In this document: one piece after another, positions 39,597 to 50,017 of the stretch
Position numbering within the stretch: position 1 is the first letter of the stretch
Layout of the letters: each line of letters begins with the position of its first letter
From: Pogonophryne albipinna
Lineage: Eukaryota; Chordata; Actinopteri; Perciformes; Artedidraconidae
Direction: 5' to 3'
Length of the DNA stretch: 64,000 bases
NCBI GenBank assembly: GCA_028583405.1
Contig: CM053247.1
Span: 9,306,946-9,370,945 of the forward strand
Notes under the pieces: model-generated
Database searches by the model: none
What the model saw: only the letters and a program-made list of their open reading frames with translations
What the model was told of the DNA's origin: nothing
Translations under genes and position numbers: made by a program

Positions 39597-39602
39597 TTTA
39601 TT
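39597..39602 (-). terminator. AATAAA poly(A) signal
   Basis: AATAAA on the minus strand, about 85 bp after the conceptual end (39687) of the minus coiled-coil gene. Confidence 0.45.
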
Positions 39603-39811
39603 GACCAGATAGATTTTTAGTCTTGAGTGTTTCTCTTTTATTCTTCTCAAGCCGTCTCCTCGGAATGTTTGACCTCCTTTAGTGGCTCAACGTTTGGCAA
39701 TCCACGGAGTCTCCTTTATCTTCTCCCCGCTCTCGTCGTTCTGCTCCTCCCTTAGTATGGCGGTTTCTTTCCGGAGGCCCAGACAGACCTTCTCCTCAGC
39801 CTGCATGCCGG

Positions 39812-40447
39812 TTAGTGGCCTCCTCCAGGGAGGTCATGCGATGCTCCATGGCCTTCTCCGGACAGCAGGTCTTTCTCTATCTGTTTGGTTAGGCTGTTTT
39901 CCCTTTCAGCCATCCGCTCCGTTTCATACCTCAACTTCATCCGATATGAAACTTTCACATGCTCAAGTTCTTGGTGGGCCACTTTGAGCTCCCTGAAGTA
40001 TTTTTCAAGATCCTTTATCTGCCAACTTCTGATATCATGAACGTCAGTGGCGATGTTGTCCATGGCCTCTGCATCACCGAGCCTCAGATCATTGCCGGTT
40101 TCCTTCTCTCTTATGGGCTTCTGACGATACAACTGTTCAGTCTCAGTCTGCTCCGTCAGATCGTTCAGCTCCCTCAGCTCCCTCAGTGCGTCCTGCAGGT
40201 TCCTGGATTCCTCCTGCTGTCTGCTGCATTTCTCCTGAAGGAGCTGATGTTTTAAGTTATCCACTTCTCTCATGAGAGACTCTGTCTGCATCATCTGCTT
40301 CAAGTTCTGCTCCTGACAGGTGCACTGGATTTGTAGCAGTGCCGTCAGCTCCTCCACCTGCTTTCTAAGAGCATCTTTTTCCAGCTCATACTCTTTCAAC
40401 TTTCCTGTTAACTTGGAAAGAACCAGTTGCTTCCTGCTGTTCTCCAT
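39812..40447 (-). CDS. Coiled-coil protein, single exon, 211 codons (possible pseudogene)
   Basis: The family is not recognised. The protein is highly charged with heptad-like spacing: residues 1-100 hold LEKDALRKQVEELTALLQ and QTESLMREVDNLKHQLLQEK; residues 145-195 hold IKDLEKYFRELKVAHQELEH. No signal peptide or membrane segment is seen; a cytoplasmic or cytoskeletal role would be inference. The start is the only ATG giving homology to the paralogue (both begin MENS, with G at +4). After LLSGEGH the frame ends, but coding-like sequence goes on in two other frames (MEHRMTSLEEATNR, then EEKVCLGLRKETAILREEQ) to a stop at 39687, which suggests two indels or misassembly. A divergent paralogue starts at 41769. 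Confidence 0.55.
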   Translation of the reverse strand: MENSRKQLVLSKLTGKLKEYELEKDALRKQVEELTALLQIQCTCQEQNLKQMMQTESLMREVDNLKHQLLQEKCSRQQEESRNLQDALRELRELNDLTEQTETEQLYRQKPIREKETGNDLRLGDAEAMDNIATDVHDIRSWQIKDLEKYFRELKVAHQELEHVKVSYRMKLRYETERMAERENSLTKQIEKDLLSGEGHGASHDLPGGGH

Positions 40448-40582
40448 ATTTAACTTGTAGATAACTCCTCCAAACTCACTGTGAATGTAGTTTGTGTTGA
40501 AATGGTCTGTTGTAATGACTTGTTGTTGTCATAACACAGAAGAGTGTTGTCACATCCAGAGTTCCACAGTTTCAAATGTTAA
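40448..40582 (-). promoter_or_regulatory. 5' flank shared by the two coiled-coil genes
   Basis: Read on the minus strand, this holds TGAAACTGTGGAACTCTGGA and TGTTATGACAACA blocks that recur in the same order before the plus gene (41551-41625). The duplication therefore includes the upstream region, likely the promoter or 5'UTR. No TATA box was identified. Confidence 0.5.
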
Positions 40583-41024
40583 CATTCATTTTAAATAGAC
40601 CAACCAGCTCATCTATGTTTTTCTTGAACAGTTTGTTTCAGGGGAATCCACACAAAGCAGTCAGCTTTGATTTAAATGCAGATGCTTTTATGATTTGTGT
40701 CAGAGGTAGGTCAGCATTGGCATACCTCCTAAAAAGAACTACACTTTTTTTGAAAAACAACCAACTGTCGTCATGCAAAAATGTACTCTCATTAGAAAGG
40801 CATTTTTAGAATGATTGTAGTTACATGGCAACCAGTGGAGACCCCCAGGAAGTCCCTGCAGTGCTCCACCTCCTGGTTCTTCTACGAAAAACAATCAAAG
40901 CACAACATTATATATGTTTGTTTATGTGAATTGCGACAGTTTTTGATATACACTTTTCTTAATAGATAAACTCTTGTGGTTGTGCAGTTATTCTGTACAA
41001 GGCATTTTTGAATTATTAGCCTAA

Positions 41025-41353
41025 CGGCTCCTACACACGGCGGCGTGCGTTGTCGCTTGCCGGCGGGGGGGGGCTGAAACTCGACCAACAACCAATCACA
41101 TGAATCTCCCGCCCCAGACACACAAGCATGCGGTTTGATTGGCTAGAGCTTGCACTGGCATATGATTCGATTGGCTGACGCCTCCGTCGAGGCGGCAAAA
41201 GTAGAACATTGCTCTACTTTTGAAGCGAGCAACGCCAGCAACGCTCCACGTCGCTTCCCAAAATGCAGTTCGGCTAAAAGTGACGTCACCCCATTCAAAG
41301 TGAATGGGCAGAAGCGTTGAAGCGGCAACGCACGCCGCCGTGTGTAGGCTCCG
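41025..41353. mobile_element. PIF/Harbinger-like MITE O (329 bp), complete
   Basis: Ends CGGCTCCTACACACGGCGG and CCGCCGTGTGTAGGCTCCG, flanked by TAA on each side (41022-41024, 41354-41356). It lies in the spacer between the two divergent coiled-coil genes. Confidence 0.9.
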
Positions 41354-41550
41354 TAACTGTGAGGTTGCATGACAACAACAAGAGTTTATTTAATAAGAAA
41401 AGTGTACATGTAGGTTTATTAAGGGTATGAACAAACATCAGTGCTGCAGTACAGATGGTTAGGACAATGCAAATCATAAAAAACATCTATTTTTAACCCT
41501 AATTGAAATGCTGTCTGTAATTGTGTACAAACTTGAAGGAGAAAGTTAAT

Positions 41551-41768
41551 TGAAACTGTGGAACTCTGGAGGTCACAACACTTCTATTCTGTGTGTGTTA
41601 TGACAACAGCTGTCATCACAACACACTTTTGAAACTTTGTATCCAGAGTCAGTTGCCTACCAGAAAAGCTTCCTACACAGCAGCGTGAGAGAACCAATCC
41701 TCGACATAGAGAAAGACAGAACTGTTCATCAGTAACAGACTGCATCTTGGAGGATCTACAAGCTATCG
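41551..41768 (+). promoter_or_regulatory. 5' flank of the plus coiled-coil gene
   Basis: Shares TGAAACTGTGGAACTCTGGA and TTATGACAACA blocks with the inverted flank at 40448-40582. It is about 80 bp longer between these blocks and the ATG. Confidence 0.5.
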
Positions 41769-42305
41769 ATGGAGAACAGCTGTAATCACGATGTCCCCTC
41801 CTGGACCAGAATGATGACACAGTGTCAGATGGAAAGGGATGCTTTTAAAAAGCAGGTGAAGAAGCTGACTGCAAGGCTGCAAGGCGCTGAAATCTACTGC
41901 GGCCGCCAGGACGCAAAGGTGAAGCAGCTCACCACTGAAAAGGAGAAACGGATGATCCAAACAGAGTCCCTCCAGGGGGAAGTGGAGCGCCTGAATTATC
42001 ATCTCTCTATAGGAACGAGCAGCAGGCAGCAGGAGGAACGCTGCATCATGCAGAATCAAGCGAGGGTGCTGAGTGAACTGTTGGGAAGGGCAACTGCCAT
42101 AAACATCAGTGAACTTAACTTGAAGATCTGGGAGGAACTGGAAAGGACTAAAGAACAGCTGGCTCGCCAGGAAACCCTAAAAAAAGAGGTTCCGAAACAA
42201 AGAGAAGGTCACACGCCGAAAACTGAAGAGGCTGAAGAGGCTGAAGTGATGCAAAGACCATCGACAACTGGAAGGATACCACTAATGTCCATCGTTTTCT
42301 CATAA
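41769..42305 (+). pseudogene. Coiled-coil paralogue, 178 codons, frameshifted C-terminus
   Basis: Paralogue of the minus-strand gene: MERDAFKKQVKKLTARLQ matches LEKDALRKQVEELTALLQ, and MIQTESLQGEVERLNYHL followed by SSRQQEERCIMQ matches the same blocks there. It starts MENS in a good ATG context. The annotated frame ends at 42305, but homology resumes in the +1 frame from about 42255 (TIDNWKDTTNVHRFL, then a TAG at 42317-42319, then DVQKDFEELKMANIF) to a stop at 42437-42439. So one frameshift and one nonsense change damage the last 60 residues. The AATAAA at 42435 overlaps that final stop. Function unknown. Confidence 0.55.
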
Positions 42306-42434
42306 GGAAGGAAATGTAGGATGTCCAAAAAGATTTTGAGGAGCTCAAAATGGCCAACATATTCAGCCAAGAGAAGCCCCAGGCTGAGAAACTTAAATAT
42401 GAAGCTCTTCAGCAAGAAATGACCTTGAGAAGCA

Positions 42435-42440
42435 AATAAA
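42435..42440 (+). terminator. AATAAA poly(A) signal
   Basis: Overlaps the conceptual terminal TAA of the plus coiled-coil copy; a GT/T-rich stretch (TTTGTTGTATTTG) follows about 30 bp downstream. Confidence 0.5.
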
Positions 42441-42444
42441 GTAT

Positions 42445-43400
42445 CAGCAAATGTAATCATTTTGCCTTGTTTTGTTGTATTTGAGCAGCATCATTGATTT
42501 GGTAACAAAACATTCCACTTGTGTTGGGTTACACTTGTTTTTAAAGAATCTAATAATAGAAATACATCTTTTAAATCAAACAGTTTGCTAATCTTCATTT
42601 GTTTGAATGAAATATAAAATATAAATGAATTAAATTAAAGAGTTTGGACTTGAACATGTTCACATATGTAAACCAGTAAAGTTATTTAGGTTTTTATATT
42701 TTAAACACCATTTTCCATGGTTTTAATTATCAGCAGACATTCAATACATTTAGATTCAGTAATTATGTCTTTAAAAAAACAAACAAGGTTTATAGGAAAT
42801 GATGCAAGTTATTGATGCTTAGTGATACTGCTAGTACTGTGTTCAACTGGCAAAACACTGGGGCTTTTATTTAGAAACGGCCACTGTTGGACGAAAAGTT
42901 CCAGGCAACTTAATAAACAACTTATTCTCATTTTTTGATTAATAACCTAACAGTTAAAAAGACCAATTTGTTTACATTTAAGTTTTGCATTCTGCCGCAA
43001 CATGCAGCAACCTTCTATTAAGTTTTCTGTGGAATAAAAATTATAGGTCAACAAACATTCTTAACCTTAATCTGAAGAGATTGGCTTGTTTTTCATAGAT
43101 ATTGTGCCATGAACACTATATAAGGGCATGTGCTGTGCTGTGTGCAAATACCCTAAACAATTGGAGACATACTATCTCCATGTTTCTGTCCCCGCTACTT
43201 CTGTTTCGGTTCATGCGAGTGCTGCAGCACAAATGCTCTCATTGGTTGAGACATGGATGCCGCCCATCCTTAGCCAATACTGATAAACATCCCGCCCCTC
43301 CTGGTTTGTCTGTATGTGTATTCAGAGCCAGTGAGCAATATTTCTGTATATATTGATAACTCATGTAGTTTTATTCAGTATTAGGACATGAAAGAATGTC
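42445..43400. other. Unassigned sequence
   Basis: AT-rich. 43110-43370 has faint A-family resemblance (GTGCTGCAGCAC, CATCCCGCCCCT) that is too weak to call. Confidence 0.3.
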
Positions 43401-43474
43401 TTATGCTGCGTTCACTCCGGACGCGATGCGAATATTCGCTTCGCTCTAATCGCTCTTATCGCATCGCTCTAAAC

Positions 43475-43665
43475 CAGGGGTCACCAACCTTTTTTAGGGT
43501 GTGGGCTACTTTCAAAAAATAAAACAAGTTGTGAGCTACTTTTACTCCTCTTTTTTTGTTTTTTGCAGTGTATATATTTAGCACATTTTAACATTATTAT
43601 ATGCTGACCTTTAACCTTTGTGTGCTGTTTGGGTCTGTGGGAAAACTCTGCCCCTCATGTGCAGT
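43475..43665 (+). mobile_element. hAT-like family H left end, inside G
   Basis: CAGGGGTCACCAACCTTTTT start and homology to 1384-1545. The right end was not found beyond insert I, so H is truncated or its end lies unrecognised in 47460-47590. Confidence 0.6.
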
Positions 43666-43838
43666 CAGAGGTTGCGCTAGACTTTTTCGCTGCCGTCATT
43701 TTGATGGACAGGATCGTAAAACTTCCATCAAAATCCAGAATTATCCGTCGGCCATTACACAACTCTGACGGGGCAACCCTGTCTCCTAAAAATTACGTTC
43801 CCACAGAACTAAACTGCATTCTCAATTACGTTTAGCAA

Positions 43839-44143
43839 GAAACGTATTTTCTCCCACGTTACGTTTCTTATGAACGTATCTTAAATACGTTTATTTTGTA
43901 CATATCTTCTAGAAACATGTTTTCTCCCACGTTACGTTTCTTATGAACGTATCTCAAATACGTATCTCAAATACGTTTATTTTCTACATATCTTCTAGAA
44001 GCATATTTTCTCCCACGTTACGTTCGTTATGAACGTATCTCAAATACGTTTATTTTCTACATATCTTCTAGAAACATTATTTTCTCCCACGTTACGTTCG
44101 TTATGAACGTATCTTAAATACGTTTATTTTCTACATATCTTTG
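43839..44143. repeat. Subterminal ~72-bp tandem repeat, left arm of J
   Basis: Four units, each with TTTTCTCCCACGTTACGTT, ATGAACGTATCT and AATACGTTTATTTT. One unit carries an extra 13-bp duplication (ACGTATCTCAAAT). CGTTCGTTATGAACG inside is an imperfect dyad. Confidence 0.9.
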
Positions 44144-44208
44144 CCATTTGTTGTCTTGCTTATAATAATGATAATAGTCATTTATAAATATCATTTTAGA
44201 GCACACAT

Positions 44209-44397
44209 TTGAAATCAGTAGGCGAGGCTGTAATTTCGCCAGCTGTTACTCTCATGAGCGAGGCAGAAAATAATAGTTTTAACATTCCAAAAAGCTGCTG
44301 TGTCGTTTATTGCACCTCAAACATTAAAACAAATCCAGAGTTACGTGTTTCTGTACTTCCTCTAAGAAGAAAGGACAGTAACAGAAGATCTCTGTGA
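44209..44397 (+). pseudogene. THAP-domain start, left arm of J
   Basis: A 62-codon ORF contains IPKSCCVVYCTSNIKTNPEL and then VLPLRRKDSNRRSL. The CC..C motif at the start and the basic segment resemble the first half of a THAP zinc finger. It stops (TGA) where inverted homology with the right arm ends. The same protein is encoded, oppositely oriented, at 46493-46675. Confidence 0.6.
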
Positions 44398-45234
44398 CAC
44401 CAGATGTGGTGTTCGTAATGCGATATGATATCCGAAAAACATTTCAGTTTAGGATGGCCGAAGACACTACACTACCCATAATCCCCAGCTATCGTTTGGG
44501 ACTACAGTCCCGTTGACAAACCCCGTGATTAATCTTCAACCTCTGGGATTGGATGTTGGAGTGGCAGCGCGCCAAGGTTACGCCGAGCGTCGAGCTCTTT
44601 GAAATGGAACAAAACCACGGCAGACTATTCAAAACTGGACTCGAACGCCCCCCGAGAACTACACATGCTGGCTATTGTGTTTCGCAACATGTTCTCTATG
44701 GCACGTCTCTTCTGGGAATTGTAGTTTTAAAAGACGTTTTCGTTTTTCCAAAAATTAGAAGTTGACAGTATTAAACTGTGTACAGCCCTGGAGGTTTAGG
44801 CGATAGGAAACACATTGGTGTGTACACATTTAAAACATGTAATTACTACATGGGTGAAAATCGCTTGTATCCATAATGGGCAGCATTAATATATACCCAC
44901 ATGACAGCTCATTGTTACTTTGTAATTCTACTCCACTTCAATTCAGAGGTTAACCTGGTATTTTTACTCCACTGCATTTATTTTAGTTACTTTGCAGATT
45001 CTGATTAATGATGTGAAATATAAACAACCCTTAAATCAGACTTTAGTTACACCTGAGTGAAATTCAGGTAAGGTGATTGTCAAGTGCCAACAATCAGGAG
45101 AGATATTTGATAGTTGGTGCTTGAGAAGACTAAACATTCATCTGCAGATCTCTATAAAGTATATTCATTACTCGTTATTCTCTACTAATAGTTAATTAAA
45201 GACTGTATATTATGGCTATTTTGCACATCCCTTT

Positions 45235-45345
45235 CAAGATTTCAAGATTTTCTAAGGTTTATTGACATATCATATACACAACTACGGTGTAGTTATGCAA
45301 TGAATGAAAAACTTGGGTCACAGGTTCCTCAACAGTGCATTATAA
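45235..45345. mobile_element. Short retroposon tail fragment
   Basis: TTTCAAGATTTTCTAAGGTTTA...CTACGGTGTAGTTATGCAATG...CAGGTTCCTCAACA resembles a fish LINE/SINE end that reads TTCAAGAGCTTTATTGTCA in other copies. Partial, in J's centre. Confidence 0.4.
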
Positions 45346-46492
45346 GACATCTATCAATATGTGTGTATACCTCCACCATTAAACTGTCATACTAATAATA
45401 ACGTTGTATTATTAGTGTAGGACACTTGTGTATAACATCTGAAGATGTGTAGTTTTATTCATGTTTTTACATAATTTTACAGGATATTGCTATACTATTT
45501 CTCATGCTTTACTTCTACACATTAATATCTGATTTGTAAAACATCACAGACAGAAAGCCATATCCGTAATTTAATGGTAAGCTATTGAAATTGTGATTCC
45601 ATAGATGTGTCTCCCATCACCCAAATTCCCTTACTATTCTCTCAACTCAGTATTTACATTCTTATATTCAAAGAAAATCAGTAATATCTTTAAAAACTAC
45701 AAGTCCTTTTCTATCAGCTGTGCACCGTTATGGTGTAAATATAACCTATCTACCAATTGGATCAAATATAAAAGTCAGCCAAATTAGTATTGATACTGCA
45801 AGGAGACTTATTTTGTGAAAAGAAATGCAAGGTGTTGTTTAATTGTTGATATATTTATGATCCACGTCACATATTCAGTTTTGGCGGCAGTTCTCCTGTT
45901 TGTCAAAGGTCTTCTCATCAGGGCTCTATAAATAAAGAACTACAGCAGATCTGTAATATTTAATGCAGCCGAACCGTGTATTACAATGCCGTTATGTGAT
46001 GACTTCCAAAGAGAAAAGCAAGAACACTCGGAATAAAGTATTATTATTATTATTTTTTTTTTTCGGATATCATATCGCATTAACATCATATCCCAACATG
46101 CATTGCGGCTAAACATCCAATCAACGAGCTTCAAGCTGAGGATTTTAGGTAATCTGTTCAGTGGGTTTGTGTGTATCCTCAAAATGTCCCTTATAGGCCT
46201 ACGTCTGTTTCCGGTGACTTTATTTACGGCTAAAAAGCCCAAGATTATAGAATTAAACGAATAAATAAAAACAAGGATAATTGTGTGTTATTGTTGAGTA
46301 AATAAGGAAAAAAAGATTTTCAAAAATACAGATTTCAGTATTTTGAGGCTCTAAGCCCCATTTCTTTTCCTCACAGACGGGAAAAAAAGTCAGACATTAT
46401 ACGATTTAAAATAAAAACATAAAACACTGGCATGTAATTTACGTTAGAATAAATAGAATGGTTTTGAATAATAGATGAGAGGAAAATCTACA

Positions 46493-46675
46493 TCACTTTA
46501 CAGCCCCGCCCAGTTTTGGGGAAACCAACGCTGTCATTTGAACGGCGATCAAGCCTGAAATCAACAGAGATCTTCTGTTACTGTCCTTTCTTCTTAGAGG
46601 AAGTACAGAAACACGTAACTCTGGATTTGTTTTAATGTTTGAGGTGCAATAAACGACACAGCAGCTTTTTGGCAT
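46493..46675 (-). pseudogene. THAP-domain start, right arm of J
   Basis: Minus-strand ORF of 60 codons opening MPKSCCVVYCTSNIKTNPEL, identical over its first ~40 residues to the left-arm copy. Past RRSLL the frame drifts; a shifted frame reads LDRRSNDSVGFPKTGRGCK, so the second half of the THAP domain seems frameshifted. No catalytic domain follows. Confidence 0.6.
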
Positions 46676-46826
46676 GTTAAAAACTATTATTTTCTGCCTC
46701 GCTCATGAGAGTAACAGCTGGAGAAATTACAGCCTCGCCTACTGATTTCAAATGTGTGCTCTAAAATGATATTTATAAATGACTATTATCATTATTATAA
46801 GCAAGACAATAAATGGCAAAGATATG

Positions 46827-47033
46827 TAGAAAATAAACGTATTTAAGATACGTTCATAACGAACGTAACGTGGGAGAAAATAATGTTTCTAGAAGATATG
46901 TAGAAAATAAACGTATTTGAGATACGTTCATAACGAACGTAATGTGGGAGAAAATATGCTTCTAGAAGATATGTAGAAAATAAAAGTATTTGAGATACGT
47001 TCATAACGAACGTAACGTAGGAGAAAAGACGTT
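46827..47033. repeat. Subterminal tandem repeat, right arm of J
   Basis: Three units, inverse of the left-arm units (AATAAACGTATTT, GATACGTTCATAACGAACG, GTGGGAGAAAATA). The copy number differs from the left arm (3 against 4). Confidence 0.9.
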
Positions 47034-48061
47034 TCTATCTAAACGTAATTGAGAATGCAGTTTAGTTCTGTGGGAACGTAATTTTTAGGAGACAGGGTTG
47101 GACGGGGGGGGGGGGAAGCATGCTCGTGAACTGTCAACGGGGGGGGTGGGGGGACAGTTCACATGCGCCGTGTTATGCATGGCTGCTGCACCTCGCGGGA
47201 GCGTGCACAGCGTAAAGCCAAAACTCACAGACATTTCAATGATCTGTACGGCACAGTTAGGTTTGGAAACGGTATGATTTCCTTTTTGGAGGGCATGCAT
47301 AACACGGCATAACACCGGAGCCTCGCTGTGGTGAAACTTTGGCGCTGTTCCGAGTTTAATCTGTCAAAATGACGGACTGCTTTCAGATTTGTTCGTCATT
47401 GTTAAAAAAAATCCGTCATAGACGGAAAATATTCGGTGAGCGCGACCTCTGTGTGCAGTATCGGCTGGCATGACTAGGCTGTTCAATGGGGCTGATGTGT
47501 TGTGTAGATTCTGCCAGAAGGAAAATCAGCGGGGAGGTGCCACATTGCTTTGTGCTTCTTTTTTTTCTTTTTTTGCTTTTGCGGATCGATCAGGCTAAGC
47601 TAACGTTGTATATGCTCCGACCGTCCACACTCATAACAACGGCCTACAGACATAAATAAACCAGCGACTGTATTCGCCATGACACAGACAGTCTGTGGTT
47701 TGTACTTGTTTAACTTTTGTCTAGTTTCTGAACAGATATGAGGAGCTGTGAGCTCTGAGTGCTGACAGCTAACGGCTGATGTTTTCTGGTTGAACGTCAT
47801 TGACGGCAGGCTGAGATCCTCACCGCTGATTGGCTACCGCGAGATCGCGTCACGCAAATTTGACACTCGAGTTGAAAAATGTTACCTGAGTGTTTGTCGC
47901 GGCCCCCTCCAATTGCCTCAATCGCGCCGCGGCATTCGCATCAACCGCTTCAGGCACGCCGTCGGAGCGAATTTGCGTCGGTCCGCGTCTCTGCATTGAC
48001 TTTACATGTAATCGCGCCGCCCCCAAAACATCGCATCGCGTCCGCTGTGAACGCAGCATTA

Positions 48062-49361
48062 AGCAACACACATCAGATAATCAGTATCATGTTAATACGG
48101 TGGCCGACAGGTGCAAGCACGTTACAACAGCCCAAAACATTTCCATTAGGAGAAACACGCTGCAGTTAAAACGATGCAAATAAAAACGCAAATGAGCCAA
48201 AACACATGCAAATGAAGAGACATCTTCACCCACTTGACATCACATGCGCTGCATTTAGAAAACATTCACCAACTTGATGACACCTTCGCGTGTTTATTAA
48301 AATCGCTACATTAACTAAACAATAGGACAAAAGAGCCACGGATATTTTTTAGGGGAGTAAAGGACAAAATAAAGTCTTTGAAATCCCATGCAATGACTTA
48401 ATCACACCAAAGATATTTAATCATTGAAGAACTTAAGATAATATAATGTTTAACGAGGGTCGCATACTACAGTTAGTTATCAACATATTCTCTTCAGAAT
48501 ACATCACAACGACTCATTCTTGGACTCATTTAGGAGAATGACGACCTTCCTCAAGGCGCCTCAATGTCCTTTAGAAGATAACTAAAGCACAGTTATTTAT
48601 TGAAAGGTATGCAGAAATGTTTTTCTATGCAGTGTGTGTATGTGTCATGAAACGTCTTCATTACAGCCAAGCTGATGATTTGACTTTATTCTGATGGAGG
48701 ACAGTATGGAGTTTTTTTAATAAGACACACAAAGCAAAACAAATATTTTCCTCTTTAATGATTTCTCCTGTAGAATAAGATGATATATATGTGTTTGACC
48801 CTTCACTCCTCTCTACTGTACATGAGTGTGTACGAGATATAAAGGCAGGGGGGAAACACAGAGTGAGAGCGGGAAGGGATTATGGTCATTGCCCAAACCT
48901 CTAATAACTCCCTTAGGTGGGCTGTGGTGAGGAAAGTGCACAGTCTGCCTCCACAGCAGAATAAATAATGGAGGTGTGTGTGTGTCTGCAACCTACCGCA
49001 AAATAATGATAATTGACCAATTAGATGGAAGGGAGATGCATAAAGACCTGGGGTTCATGCACAAAGGTTACAGAATAATCAGACGGCATCCAATCAACAG
49101 CGTTTTCTCTTTTGTCAGTTCATCAATAATGTCATGCCTTTTAACAATATCACACAATATAAACGTGACAAATAAAGTAACATTTTAGTGTTAAGACATA
49201 AATGAACACTTGCAACTGCAATGAGAGGAAAACAGAACTGCTTTCAAATAAATCAGGTCCTATGTCCTTTACTAACTGCTTTCTAAGTGAAAAACGTCAT
49301 GTGGTTAAGGAAATATGTGAAGGAGAATTCATCGATACTTAAGAAAAGAGAGTTCACTTAC
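48062..49361. other. Unassigned sequence
   Basis: No gene or repeat recognised. Confidence 0.35.
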
Positions 49362-49409
49362 AGTTAGCGGTGTTATGATGATGCACCAGCGGATGTTATT
49401 GCTTTGGGT
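49362..49409 (-). other. Candidate 48-bp exon on the minus strand
   Basis: On the minus strand TTTTCCCACCGCAG precedes 48 bases that end at CT|GTAAGTGA, a near-consensus donor. One frame is open (TQSNNIRWCIIITPLT); the other two have stops. The acceptor tract is short. Gene not recognised. Confidence 0.3.
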
Positions 49410-50004
49410 CTGCGGTGGGAAAACTACAATTCTTCATAGATGTACTACTAAAAGCCTAGGTACTTCACACTGTGCTTCCTTATCATGTTGGTTCATGCAA
49501 GCTCTATGAAGGTAGACAACAGTGGAAAACGGATGACTTCATTTCCATGGTTTGGATTAAAATATAAAAGGACAGTGAAAGAAAATAGCCCCCAGGAAGT
49601 GCGCCAAATGTCAAGCAAATGTTGGTAGTGGCCAAACAGTGGTACTACAACGTTGTGATTCTGTGACGTCATTGGGCCCCCCCAAAAAAAAGCTTTTCCC
49701 ATCCACTAACATTGAAATAGAGCCGTCTCTAAATCAGCAGATACTTCTTTTAACTACATCAACAACACAGTACAAACACTAATAGCCATTATTTAAATCA
49801 TTAGGGTCTAAAAGTGATACAATACCGAATCCACAGTTATGTTCCATCATTCATTTGACTGAGCCAAGAACAGCCATGACCCTGCCGATAGGAGGCGGGG
49901 CTAAAGCAAAATGCAAGTGCCCACGCTCTATGTGTCCAGATACGGGTACTTTTGCTCTTGAGAGCCTGGCTATTTTGGCTTTGTGCACCACTGAGCCAGG
50001 CTGT
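49410..50004. other. Unassigned sequence
   Basis: Nothing recognised. Confidence 0.35.
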
Positions 50005-50017
50005 ATTCAGTTTTCTT

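Larger units (their letters stand above)
43774..47100. mobile_element. P-like/THAP palindromic element J (3327 bp)
   Basis: A perfect 62-bp terminal inverted repeat (43774-43835 and 47039-47100, starting CAACCCTGTCTCCTAAAAA) is flanked by GACGGGG on both sides (43767-43773, 47101-47107), close to the 8-bp duplication of P elements. Inverted homology extends through tandem 72-bp units and a THAP-domain start to about 44394 on the left and 46565 on the right, with a further inverted match at 44413-44443/46058-46090. No RNase H-like transposase core was found in the centre (44.5-46.1 kb). Confidence 0.8.
43666..47451. mobile_element. hAT element I (3786 bp with insert J)
   Basis: Ends CAGAGGTTGCGCTAGAC and GAGCGCGACCTCTG, flanked by perfect 8-bp TGTGCAGT (43658-43665, 47452-47459). 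Its own sequence is only about 460 bp; J supplies the rest. The 152-bp MITE at 14337 is a relative. Confidence 0.9.
43404..48058. mobile_element. PIF/Harbinger-like element G (4655 bp with nested inserts)
   Basis: Ends TGCTGCGTTCACTCCGGACG and the inverse CGTCCGCTGTGAACGCAGCA, flanked by TTA on both sides (43401-43403, 48059-48061). Subterminal zones are CG-rich with ATCGC/GCGAT repeats. Interior 47590-47790 matches MITE K. Most of its length is due to the inserts H, I and J. No Harbinger transposase was seen. Confidence 0.85.

Noticed and set aside
43110..43380. Possible further A-family copy
   Set aside because: Only scattered short matches (GTGCTGCAGCAC, CCCGCCCC); too weak.
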